Origin: DATKMK01 sp035541895
Lineage (GTDB): Bacteria > Desulfobacterota > Binatia > HRBIN30 > JACQVA1
DNA length: 51,057 nt
Assembly (NCBI GenBank): GCA_035541895.1
Contig: DATKMK010000102.1
Location: 1-51,057 of the forward strand
Direction: 5' to 3'
The notes under the pieces were generated by a model. It was not told the DNA's origin, did not search any database, and saw only the letters and a program-made list of their open reading frames with translations. Below, one piece after another: positions 1 to 7,648 of the stretch (position 1 is the stretch's first letter; each line of letters opens with the position of its first letter). A program made the position numbers and the translations under genes.

Positions 1-78
1 CGGACCACGGTTGTGCACGCTGATCTGGATCAGGATGTGCTCCGGAGATGCCTTCGCGTATTCGACGAACACGTCGAA
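1..78 (-). pseudogene. Continuation of the GH63-type glucosidase frame beyond an in-frame TAG
   Basis: Reading on in the same frame past the TAG at 79-81 gives FDVFVEYAKASPEHILIQIS and further residues to the window edge with no other stop. This matches what normally follows the DQDR-Y segment in MGH1/GH63-type glucosidases, so the gene body continues off the left edge. A tyrosine codon (TAC or TAT) is expected where TAG stands. Confidence 0.7.
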
Positions 79-579
79 CTAGCGATCCTGATCGAACACC
101 CCGGTGTCGAGCAACTCGTACTCGGACTCCTGCCGGCTGCGGCCGCGGTTGGTCGCCACGATGTTGTCGTAGGGATAGGCCGTCTGCGGGTACTTGTAGA
201 GGTACTTCATGTACGAATGGGTCGGCGTCGAGTCGAGATAGAAGTAGTACTCCTTGGCGTCCTCGCCGTGGTTGCCTTCGCTGTTGGTCAGCCCGAACAG
301 CCGCTCCTTGATGATAGGGTCCCGGCCGTTCCACAGCGCGAGCGCGAAACAAAGGTATTGGCGGTCGTCAGAGATGCCGGCCAGCCCATCTTCGCCCCAA
401 CGATACGCCCGCGAGCGCGCCTGATCGTGGCTAAAGTAGTTCCACGCGTCGCCCGATTCGCTATAGTCCTCGCGCACGGTGCCCCACTGGCGCTCGCTGA
501 GGTACGGTCCCCACTTTTTCCACGCAACGTTCTGCGTTCGAGCTTCTTCCAGGCGGCTGTGCTCCACGGTCGTCGTCAC
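79..579 (-). CDS. MGH1-like (GH63-type) glucosidase, N-terminal part ending at an in-frame amber codon
   Basis: This is the first 166 residues of a large glycoside hydrolase of the MGH1/GH63-C type, a family of (alpha/alpha)6-barrel glucosidases that normally run to about 850-900 residues. Recognisable family segments are WGPYLSERQWGTVREDYS, WGEDGLAGISD, LFGLTNSEGNHGEDAKEYYF and ATNRGRSRQESEYELLDTG. The start is GTG at 577-579, behind a strong GAGGAGG ribosome site. The frame stops at a TAG (79-81) exactly where family members have Tyr, and the following codons still encode family-like sequence to the window edge. It lies 27 bases after the SemiSWEET gene, so it is probably the last gene of a four-gene minus-strand unit. 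The catalytic acids would lie outside the window. The family call is firm; whether the gene works is not. Confidence 0.75.
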   Translation of the reverse strand: MTTTVEHSRLEEARTQNVAWKKWGPYLSERQWGTVREDYSESGDAWNYFSHDQARSRAYRWGEDGLAGISDDRQYLCFALALWNGRDPIIKERLFGLTNSEGNHGEDAKEYYFYLDSTPTHSYMKYLYKYPQTAYPYDNIVATNRGRSRQESEYELLDTGVFDQDR

Positions 580-606
580 GTCTTCCTCCTCTACGGGCAG
601 AGCGGC

Positions 607-1008
607 TCAGTTGACTGCCTGATTCCGTTCCCGGCGGGCGAAACGAACGAATGCCCCAACGCTCAGAAAGTTGATCACCACGGCGATCATGTTCCACACA
701 ACGACCGGGCGGGACTGAATCAACAGCCCATAGTAGATCCAGGCGATTTGAAAGACACCCATGATGCCTGCCATCGTCGGGTTCATGCCCTTGCTCGACC
801 GCCGCCTAAACATCGCAATCAAGTCGGGTAGGGCGGCAAAGGTCGTTCCAAAACCCGCCACCAGGCCGACGATCTCAGAGCGTTGAAGTTTGGGAGCGAT
901 CAGGCTCGCGGTGTCGTGGATGACGAGATCGTCGCATCCCTGGAGGATGAGGAGGCTCAGCACCAGCACCGCGCGTGCCATTTTGCTGAAGCCGGCCCGG
1001 TTCATCAT
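607..1008 (-). CDS. SemiSWEET-like PQ-loop membrane protein with a lipoprotein-type N-terminus
   Basis: The 133-residue product has three hydrophobic helices in its C-terminal 85 residues (about 44-66, 79-97 and 101-121), the architecture of bacterial SemiSWEET sugar transporters, which work as dimers. Family signatures are the FGTTFAALPDLIAMFRRRSS stretch (PQ-loop position, here Pro-Asp instead of Pro-Gln), the S-K-G-M-N turn and the VVVWNMIAVVINF helix. An extra N-terminus contains LVLSLLILQGC, which looks like a lipobox with Cys25; ordinary SemiSWEETs lack this. The start is ATG at 1006-1008 with GAGG eight bases upstream. The gene lies 10 bases after the hydrolase and 27 bases before the glucosidase, so a sugar-uptake role is plausible by context but not shown. 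Confidence 0.75.
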   Translation of the reverse strand: MMNRAGFSKMARAVLVLSLLILQGCDDLVIHDTASLIAPKLQRSEIVGLVAGFGTTFAALPDLIAMFRRRSSKGMNPTMAGIMGVFQIAWIYYGLLIQSRPVVVWNMIAVVINFLSVGAFVRFARRERNQAVN

Positions 1009-1018
1009 CGCTGCGCCT

Positions 1019-2929
1019 CTAATCGCCAGAGGCGGGCGGCGCTTCCCCGACGGCGCGCGGGGGCACGCCTTGCGCCGCGGCCAGGATCGGCTGTACCTCC
1101 TTCAAGTGTTCGAGCAGGATGCGGCGGACTTCCGCGATCGTGTGGGGATTCGCCTGCGTCGAGTGACTGTCGTGAACGACCAGCTCGGACTCCACCGGCT
1201 CGATGTGCGCGCTCTGATATTTCACCACCCCGTCGTCGCCATGCTCGATGTCTTCGGTTTGTTTCACCGCGATGATCGAATTCGCCTTGACGCCCGGGGC
1301 GATCGGAATCGACGCCAATGCACGGATGAACGGGTGGCCGGGCGACATGTTGTCGATCGCCGTCGGGATGTGCTGGAGCGACATGTACTGCTCCTGACCA
1401 GACGACAACCCTGTAAACTCAGCGCTGACGCTGACGACATCCGAAGGCAAGCGCACCAGCCACGCCGCAAGCCGTCGCACAAACTGCGGGCCGGCGAGAA
1501 AGCTGCCGCGATGCGGCGTACAGATGAAGATCACGCGCTTCACGAACGGCAGCGGCTTGACGAACAGCGCGTCGTGGAGCAGCTCGCGGGTTTGCGGCGA
1601 GAACTTGACCTCGTCGAACGGCTTGTTGCTGATGTTCTGCCAGAATCGATCGCCGGAATCGATCGCGGTCAGCTTGGTCAACAGGCCGCCCTGGCTATGA
1701 CCGATTACGACCATCTGATCGAGCGCCGGGTCGGATGCATCGCGCGTGAAGCGCTCCACATCCTGCGTCAGCAGTTTGCGCAAGCGGTAGGCCGAGTACA
1801 CGATCGGGTTGCCGGAGTCGTAGGTGAAGAACCAGAACTGATACGCAGCCCGAATCTGATCGTCGGCGAGCAGGTCGTTGACCATATCGGCCCAGCGGAA
1901 AATGCTCGACGCGGTGCCGTGCACGAACACGACCGGAATCTTGCCGCGCCGGTACGGCTGTCCGGCACGGAGCAGCGTCGGCCGCGTTTTGTATTTCACC
2001 GCATCGCCGAGAAATGCGGCCAGCTCCGAGGTCCACGGACGCGCGGCGGCCAGGGTTGTGGCCATCACCGCGGTGGGCTCGGCTTCCAGCGGGACGTCAC
2101 GGTTGTTGATGCGAAGCGTCTCGGTCTCGGTCGTGGCGTACAGTTCGAGCCCGCCGTGCAGCGCGGACGTGACGATCTGGTGCTCCGGCTCGTCGACTCG
2201 CAGGAACAGCGTCACCGGCACCCGAGAATTCGGGCCGATGAGCGAGTCGTCGTCATAGTGATCATCGGGAGGTTGGGGACGGGCGGACAGCGGGGCTCCG
2301 ATGCCGGCGGTGCGATAGCGGTTGCGCAAACCCTCGACTTTGAGTTGTCCCACCGGCGTGAGATCGACGAGTCGATGGTCGTGCCAGGTCAGCGTGCTGT
2401 CATCGAAGCTCAGCTCTATGGTTCCGAACGGCAGCTCGAAGGTTCCCGCGCGCGGGAACACGTAGTGACCCTGCGCGTCCTGCAGCGCCTCGGCCAGCGC
2501 GAGGTTGTAGATGTCGCATGCCAGGCGAAAGCGCGGATCGAGGACATCGCGTGGTTGTCGCTGGCCGTTCGGCAGGAGGAACGCATACGCGTACAGCGCG
2601 GCGGCGAGATAGTTCGGACGGTTGTTGTCGCGCGAGGCGCGATACAGCGACAGTTCGGCGAGGGCGAACAGCTCGTCGCGCCCCCCGACGCCTTGCACAA
2701 CCGAGTCGCGCAGGACGGCGATGGCTTGATCAGGTTCGTCGTGGTAGCGGTCGAGCAGATCGTGGCGGCGCAGCGCGATGCGGGTCAGCTCGCTGACATC
2801 TCCGGATGACAACGCGTTGCTGACCTGTCCGCGGTAGAAGTCAGATGGTCTGACCCGCTCGACGCGCAGCGGCGCGGCGCAAGCACTCGCCAGCACTGCA
2901 AAGGCGATGAGCAGGGTAGCGGTTCGCAT
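1019..2929 (-). CDS. Alpha/beta-hydrolase lipoprotein (lipase/esterase-like)
   Basis: This is a 636-residue exported lipoprotein. I chose ATG 2927-2929 because it begins a clear lipoprotein signal (MRTATLLIAFAVLASAC, lipobox Cys17); the open frame extends 53 codons further upstream into the neighbouring gene without a signal. The N-terminal half (about 20-320) is of unknown type. The C-terminal half is an alpha/beta hydrolase: HGTASS oxyanion segment near 337, nucleophile elbow GHSQGG at 410-415 and a late DSHS segment that can supply the catalytic His. It resembles PGAP1-like or triacylglycerol-lipase-like serine hydrolases; the substrate is unknown. It is 88 bases downstream of the DUF4056-type gene and 10 bases upstream of the SemiSWEET gene, suggesting cotranscription. 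Confidence 0.8.
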   Translation of the reverse strand: MRTATLLIAFAVLASACAAPLRVERVRPSDFYRGQVSNALSSGDVSELTRIALRRHDLLDRYHDEPDQAIAVLRDSVVQGVGGRDELFALAELSLYRASRDNNRPNYLAAALYAYAFLLPNGQRQPRDVLDPRFRLACDIYNLALAEALQDAQGHYVFPRAGTFELPFGTIELSFDDSTLTWHDHRLVDLTPVGQLKVEGLRNRYRTAGIGAPLSARPQPPDDHYDDDSLIGPNSRVPVTLFLRVDEPEHQIVTSALHGGLELYATTETETLRINNRDVPLEAEPTAVMATTLAAARPWTSELAAFLGDAVKYKTRPTLLRAGQPYRRGKIPVVFVHGTASSIFRWADMVNDLLADDQIRAAYQFWFFTYDSGNPIVYSAYRLRKLLTQDVERFTRDASDPALDQMVVIGHSQGGLLTKLTAIDSGDRFWQNISNKPFDEVKFSPQTRELLHDALFVKPLPFVKRVIFICTPHRGSFLAGPQFVRRLAAWLVRLPSDVVSVSAEFTGLSSGQEQYMSLQHIPTAIDNMSPGHPFIRALASIPIAPGVKANSIIAVKQTEDIEHGDDGVVKYQSAHIEPVESELVVHDSHSTQANPHTIAEVRRILLEHLKEVQPILAAAQGVPPRAVGEAPPASGD

Positions 2930-3017
2930 CGGCGCAAAGCCGCTCAACGGATGCCTCGTCTGACAGCCGGCTCGGCAAACCCATTTCGTTTCCCGTCTCA
3001 TCGTAGTGTGCTCCGAT

Positions 3018-4325
3018 CTATCCCATGCGGCGCTCGCGCCGGTCGACATCGGGGCCCAACTTGCGCACGAAGTCCTGGTGAACGGCATCGATGACGGCGG
3101 GGAAATCCTCTTGCGTGATTCGGTTTGATCCCGGCCGCGGGAACGGAAACGGGTCGGGGACGGCGACGTCGATTTCGAGCGTCAGCAACTCGGAGAAGTT
3201 GACTCCATGCAGCGAGTGACGGCGTCGCAAGATGAGGGGATGCTCAGCGCCGCCGCATGCGCGCTGGAGCCACTGCCGCATCTCCGATGAATCGTATGCC
3301 TGGGACACCAGCCACGGCACGATCTCCTCGCCGTCGTTGAGGGCGCGGCGCAAGACGAGATGCGGATCGGGCAGACGCGCGTGGGAATCCCACCAGACCC
3401 CATCGACGAGCTTGGCGGCGGCCGCGCCCGCGTCTCCGGAAACCGGATGCAGGTACGACAACGTCATCGGCAGCCAGCGATCCATGTTTTGGTCGTACAG
3501 GCTGTCGGTTTCCGCGGTGCCGGCGTAGAACAACATGCCGCCGGCGATCTTGATGCCGAGGAGGTTCGAATAGAGATCCTCCGGTGAGAACGCGGACACG
3601 TACTCAGGATAGAGATCGATCGCGGACCATCCGTACGCGGTCGCGATCTCGTGCCAAACGGAGAGTTGAAACGAAATCCATTGCGCCAAGCTGACCGCGA
3701 GACGCCGCAGGCCGTAGCGCTGAAGCAGTTCGGGTGGCAGGGGCCGGATGTGCACGCGCCGCGCACCTCCCTCGCTCGGCAGCTCGACCGTCGCGCCGGT
3801 CTGGGACGCGCGGCCGATCGTGGCGGCCCAGAATAAGGTCCAGTCGGCATAATCGCGGACGTGTGCGGTATCGATGAATCCGCCGCGGCACGTGTAGACC
3901 ATCGCGTTGTTCTCGGTGGTGAACGCGTTCTTGGTGGACGAACCGGACGTCGAAAATGCCCCGGAGTCGTACTTGTGCGGCCCAAGCTCGTTGACCCCGA
4001 TGATGTTGTCCAAGGTGAAGAAGGGGATGGGGACGGGACCCAGCCGCGCTTGCAACTCTGTGCCGAAGGCGCAGCAGGGGCGCAGGTTGGTCCGCACCGG
4101 GATCTCGGGAATCTCGGCAGGCGAGATGTCGCGGTCAACCGCCGCCGGTTCGTCGAGAACGCGCGCCACGAGCTCGGGCGTTACGTCCCGCTGCGCCGCC
4201 CACCTCGGGGCGTGAACACACCCGGCGAGCCCCAGGACGATACCCAGGAGGGTCAACGCGGGAGCGGCCCTTCTCACTCGGACCGAACGCTTTGCGGTAC
4301 CGACGCATTTGGAACTAGGCTTCAC
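3018..4325 (-). CDS. DUF4056-type lipoprotein of unknown function
   Basis: This 435-residue protein has a long basic N-terminus, a hydrophobic segment and a lipobox (LGLAGC, Cys36), so it should be a lipoprotein of the cell envelope. The body contains segments I associate with the DUF4056 family: RPCCAFG near residue 82, VWHEIATAYGWSAIDLYPE and the FSPEDLYSNLLGIKIAGG stretch. The WHE-I-AT-x-YG motif could be a metal or catalytic site, but that is inference. The start is GTG at 4323-4325 with GGAGGCGG directly upstream. It appears to lead the unit containing the hydrolase, SemiSWEET and glucosidase genes. No biochemical function is known to me. Confidence 0.7.
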   Translation of the reverse strand: MKPSSKCVGTAKRSVRVRRAAPALTLLGIVLGLAGCVHAPRWAAQRDVTPELVARVLDEPAAVDRDISPAEIPEIPVRTNLRPCCAFGTELQARLGPVPIPFFTLDNIIGVNELGPHKYDSGAFSTSGSSTKNAFTTENNAMVYTCRGGFIDTAHVRDYADWTLFWAATIGRASQTGATVELPSEGGARRVHIRPLPPELLQRYGLRRLAVSLAQWISFQLSVWHEIATAYGWSAIDLYPEYVSAFSPEDLYSNLLGIKIAGGMLFYAGTAETDSLYDQNMDRWLPMTLSYLHPVSGDAGAAAAKLVDGVWWDSHARLPDPHLVLRRALNDGEEIVPWLVSQAYDSSEMRQWLQRACGGAEHPLILRRRHSLHGVNFSELLTLEIDVAVPDPFPFPRPGSNRITQEDFPAVIDAVHQDFVRKLGPDVDRRERRMG

Positions 4326-4368
4326 ATCCGCCTCCGTGTTCGACCGCTCACGTCATCGATCTCAAGTC

Positions 4369-4845
4369 CTACTCGACGAGCGGAATCTCCGAGGCCAGGT
4401 CGAAGCGGACGAGCGCGCGAATTTTGCTCTCGATTTGGAGGTAGCGCGCAACTTTTTTGCCGGGCAGCACCTTGGCGAGCTTACCAGCGTAGGTACGACG
4501 CAATTTCGCTTCGGATTCCTCGACGGCGATCACCTCGGACGTGAGCTGGGTTGCTTGGGCGTCGGTGAGCGAGTCCTTGTTGTAGGCCTCCGCGTAGGCC
4601 GAGATCGTCTTGCCGAGCCGCTCGTTGAGCTTCGCAAGATCCTTCTGGTACGCGTCGTAGATCGGCCAGAACCCCTTCGCCTCCTTGTCGGTGAGCTGCA
4701 GGTTGTCGGCCACCAACAGCTTCTTGTCGGCGCGAATCTTGTCCTTCAGGATTTCCATGTTAGTGTTGGTTGACTTTTCCTCGGCCATGACCTGAGTGGC
4801 CAGCAACATCACTACGCAGAGTATGTTTCGCGCTACCGCTCGCAT
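4369..4845 (-). CDS. Small helical exported protein, unknown
   Basis: The protein has 158 residues with a Sec signal peptide (MRAVARNILCVVMLLATQVMA, probable cleavage before EEK). The mature part is charged and almost entirely helical, with an L-T-D-K-E-A-K-x-F-W-P-I-Y-D-x-Y motif near 54-68 that recurs in small periplasmic helical proteins of unknown role, somewhat like Spy/CpxP-type chaperones. I chose ATG 4843-4845 because it has an AAAGGAGA ribosome site and starts the signal peptide; the longer open frame upstream runs into the divergent porin gene. It is divergent from the OprP-like gene with only 28 bases between start codons, so the two may share a control region. Confidence 0.7.
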   Translation of the reverse strand: MRAVARNILCVVMLLATQVMAEEKSTNTNMEILKDKIRADKKLLVADNLQLTDKEAKGFWPIYDAYQKDLAKLNERLGKTISAYAEAYNKDSLTDAQATQLTSEVIAVEESEAKLRRTYAGKLAKVLPGKKVARYLQIESKIRALVRFDLASEIPLVE

Positions 4846-4873
4846 CACCAATCTCCTTTCACTCGCAGGTGTC

Positions 4874-6157
4874 GTGTCGTTGGGCCGCCGGCCCGTGGTT
4901 GGGTGTCTTCTTGTCATCGGCACGGCCCTCTTGGCAAGTACCCCCACGCTTGCCGATACGAACTCGGACGAGACATCGGAGCGGCCGGTCCGGTGGTACG
5001 TGGACCGAGGGCTGAATGTCGAGGTGCGCCGGCTCGGGCTGCTCGAACAAGTCGCTGGCCCGGCGAGCGAGCTGTTGCTGCACGTGCAAGTCGGCTTCCG
5101 CCTCTCGGCCGATACGGCCGGATTCGCGGGTGACGATGAGGGTTCGGAAGACGGTGGGTTGCGTCGAGCATACATTCGAGTTGCCGGCGAAGTGTGGCCG
5201 TGGCGACGGCCGCTCAAGTTTTATCTCGAAATCGGCGTGATCAATGGGGAGTTCTCGCTCGATACATCGTACCTGACCTTTCCAGATCTTCCCTGGGTCG
5301 GCGATCTGAAGATCGGCCAGTTGGACTTGCCGATGTCGATGGACTCGCTCTCGTCGTCGTTCGCGCGTCCGTTCATGGAGAAGTCGCTGCCGGTTGAGGC
5401 GCTAGTGCCAAGCTCGAAGGGGGGCGTATTGTTGGCGAACCGAACCGCGAATCGCGACGTGACTTGGGCGGTCGGCTGGTTCGCCGACGGAACGAATACC
5501 GAGGCCGGCGAGAACAACAGCAGTCCGACGCGGGTCGCGGGTCGATTGACGTGGCTGGCATCGGCAGGCGAGGATCGACGGCTTCCGCTCGTGCACCTGG
5601 GCGCCTTCGCCTCCTACATGTACTCATCCGATCGGGAGATCACGTACGACACGCGCGCCGAGAGCCAGTGGGCTCCCAAGCTCTTCGACACCGGTACCAT
5701 CGATGGAAGCGGCGCAATCGTCTTGGGCAACGAGATGGCCGCCGCTCAGGGTCCGTGGTCGGTTCAAGGAGAAGTCTTGGTGGCCGAAGTGCAAGGACGT
5801 AACAGCGCTGGCTCCGACTTCAGCGGAGCGTACGTGCTCGGCACGTGGTCGCTGACCGGAGAGTCCCGGCCGTATGATCGCGCCAACGGGTTATTCTCTG
5901 CCATCACCCCGGCGCGTCCGGTTGTCTTCGGCACGGGCAACATCGGAGCGTGGGAGGCGGTGCTGCGGCTGTCCTACCTGGACCTCGTCGATGGAGCCGT
6001 ACGCGGGGGACGCGGCGTCGAGCTGATGCCGGGAGTCAACTGGTACCTCACCCGCAACCTGCGGCTGCAAGCGTGCTACGGGTACACGCATGTCGATGAC
6101 GGCCCGCAGAACGGCAATCTGCATCTCGTGCAGGCACGCATCGACCTGGCTCTCTGA
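4874..6157 (+). CDS. OprO/OprP-type phosphate-selective porin
   Basis: This is an outer-membrane beta-barrel protein of about 427 residues. Evidence is the signal-like segment VVGCLLVIGTALLASTPTLA, alternating aromatic/hydrophobic strands, and OprP-family segments such as FYLEIGVINGEFSLDTSYL, LKIGQLDLPMSMDSLSSSF and RNLRLQACYGYTHVDDG near the end. The start is uncertain: ATGs at 4796 and 4823 are in frame but overlap the divergent gene, so I prefer GTG 4874, which has AGG just upstream and places the signal peptide correctly. Phosphate specificity cannot be judged, as the family also includes general anion and polyphosphate porins. It is convergent with the DcaP-like gene, with a hairpin between them. 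Confidence 0.75.
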   Translation: MSLGRRPVVGCLLVIGTALLASTPTLADTNSDETSERPVRWYVDRGLNVEVRRLGLLEQVAGPASELLLHVQVGFRLSADTAGFAGDDEGSEDGGLRRAYIRVAGEVWPWRRPLKFYLEIGVINGEFSLDTSYLTFPDLPWVGDLKIGQLDLPMSMDSLSSSFARPFMEKSLPVEALVPSSKGGVLLANRTANRDVTWAVGWFADGTNTEAGENNSSPTRVAGRLTWLASAGEDRRLPLVHLGAFASYMYSSDREITYDTRAESQWAPKLFDTGTIDGSGAIVLGNEMAAAQGPWSVQGEVLVAEVQGRNSAGSDFSGAYVLGTWSLTGESRPYDRANGLFSAITPARPVVFGTGNIGAWEAVLRLSYLDLVDGAVRGGRGVELMPGVNWYLTRNLRLQACYGYTHVDDGPQNGNLHLVQARIDLAL

Positions 6158-6171
6158 CCACTCGAAGCAGG

Positions 6172-6199
6172 GCGGGAAGGCAGGGACGCTGCCTCCCGC
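6172..6199. terminator. Hairpin between convergent porin genes, probable bidirectional terminator
   Basis: GCGGGAAGGCAG at 6172-6183 pairs with CTGCCTCCCGC at 6189-6199 (11 base pairs, one bulged A, 5-base loop). It lies in the 75-base gap between two convergent stop codons. There is no clear T-run, so termination is inferred from position and stem strength. Confidence 0.55.
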
Positions 6200-6232
6200 A
6201 TGCGTGCCGAAGGTGCCGCTTCCTGCCCAACA

Positions 6233-7648
6233 TCAGAAGATTGAGTACACCAAGCCCACCGTGCTGCGGTACACGTCACCGTGCGCTCCGTCCTTGGTGT
6301 CGTGATAGCCGTACAACTCCTCGAGTCCGACCGAGAGCCGCTCGCGCAACTGCCACGTCAGGTTCACGCTGCCGTAGTGGGTCTCGTGATACGTCGTGCC
6401 GGCCTGCGACGCTGCGTTGTCGAGATGCACGTACCCGTAGCTCACTGTCGAGCGGAACTTGTCGCTCCAATGATGCGTGTAGCCGAGCATGCCGCCGAAG
6501 TACGGAATCGGTTCGAGATCACCGTCCTTGTTGAACGCGGCGTCGTTGTTCTGGAAATCGTCGTTGCAGTACCGGAAGAGGCCTTCGCCGTAGGTCGCTT
6601 GGGCTTGCAGGCTGTCGGATCCGAAGGTGTCGAAACTGCCGGCAAGGTTCAGGCCCCAGCCGAACGCGTCCTGGTTGCCCTGCGTGCTGTTGCGAACGCC
6701 GAGGTCGCGGAAGATCGACGCGAACTGCACGTGGCCGACACTGGCGTGCTCCCAGCGCGCGTTCAGCCCGACGTCCGGTGCAGAATTGCGACCGCTCGCA
6801 GCAGACGGCTGGCCGGTCGTGTCCAACTCGGTTTCAGGTTGCTCGATGCCGAAATTGAGTTGCCATTCATCGGTGAGCCGGTGCTGGTACCGGACTAGCG
6901 GCCGGCGGGCGAAGATCGCCGAGTTGGGTCCTTCGTAGTCGACCGTGTCGGGCCAAACGTCGGGGTCTTCGAAAACGCTGTAGGTTTGGCCGACGATGAT
7001 GTTGTAGATCTGCCCGTACAGGTGCCGAACGCGATAGGGGAACTCGCCGCCGCCCGAGCCGTAGAAGTCGTTCTCGTAGTAGAAGCGCGGAGCGCCCGGT
7101 ATTTCGGGCGCGCGCACGTCGAGTCGCAACTGCGAACCCTTGGCGTTGATGTTGAAAACCGGTTTGCCGCCCTTCACCGGATCGCCCGTGACCGGGATCT
7201 TGGCGGTGATGAAGCGGTTGTCATCGCCGGCGTTCTGGTTGTCGTAGGTCATGTCGACGCGCGGTTTGGCGTTGAACTTGATCAACACCTTCGTATTCGG
7301 AATGCGCGTGAAGCCCCGATACTTCGGGTCGAGCGTGAGGTCGTCGGGCCGCGGCGCCGCTTGTTGTTCATCCTTGAGGGAGCCACGTGCGGTGACCGCG
7401 CTCGCCGGTGAGGTGACTTCCGCCGCCCCGGCGGGCGGCTGCGCCGCCGCCGGTGGAGCGGCAGCCTGACTCTTCTCGATTTGCTGGATCTTCTTGTTCT
7501 GCTCTTCGACTGTTTTCTGCAGGGACTCGACGGCCTTCTTGAGTTGCTCGATCTCCTTGTCCCGGGAGTCTGCCCGAGCGACGTCCGACCATCCAGGCGC
7601 GCCGAGCAACGCAATGACGACGATCACCCCCTTCATGTTTCTGTTCAT
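6233..7648 (-). CDS. DcaP-like trimeric outer-membrane porin
   Basis: The 471-residue protein has a Sec signal (MNRNMKGVIVVIALLGAPGW onwards, cleavage near ARA-DS), then a coiled coil (about 30-62, heptads of DKEIEQLKKAVESLQKTVEE type), an Ala/Pro-rich linker, and a C-terminal barrel that ends in Phe (GLVYSIF) as outer-membrane proteins do. This order matches DcaP-like porins, which carry periplasmic coiled coils and take up organic acids. I chose ATG 7646-7648 because it has GGAGGAAG upstream and overlaps the MFS stop as ATGA; the open frame upstream is a shadow of the MFS gene. It is the last gene of the fermentation block, so it may supply substrate to the inner-membrane transporter encoded just before it. 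Confidence 0.8.
   Translation of the reverse strand: MNRNMKGVIVVIALLGAPGWSDVARADSRDKEIEQLKKAVESLQKTVEEQNKKIQQIEKSQAAAPPAAAQPPAGAAEVTSPASAVTARGSLKDEQQAAPRPDDLTLDPKYRGFTRIPNTKVLIKFNAKPRVDMTYDNQNAGDDNRFITAKIPVTGDPVKGGKPVFNINAKGSQLRLDVRAPEIPGAPRFYYENDFYGSGGGEFPYRVRHLYGQIYNIIVGQTYSVFEDPDVWPDTVDYEGPNSAIFARRPLVRYQHRLTDEWQLNFGIEQPETELDTTGQPSAASGRNSAPDVGLNARWEHASVGHVQFASIFRDLGVRNSTQGNQDAFGWGLNLAGSFDTFGSDSLQAQATYGEGLFRYCNDDFQNNDAAFNKDGDLEPIPYFGGMLGYTHHWSDKFRSTVSYGYVHLDNAASQAGTTYHETHYGSVNLTWQLRERLSVGLEELYGYHDTKDGAHGDVYRSTVGLVYSIF

Noticed and set aside
1..81. TAG read as an amino acid (stop recoding) in this organism
   Set aside because: TAG ends several intact genes here, for example the AckA-PduL fusion and RND copy 1, so general recoding is unlikely.
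890..2809. Long plus-strand open frame (639 codons)
   Set aside because: It lies antisense to the lipoprotein hydrolase, has Arg/Asp-rich composition and no motif or ribosome site. It is a shadow of high-GC codon use.
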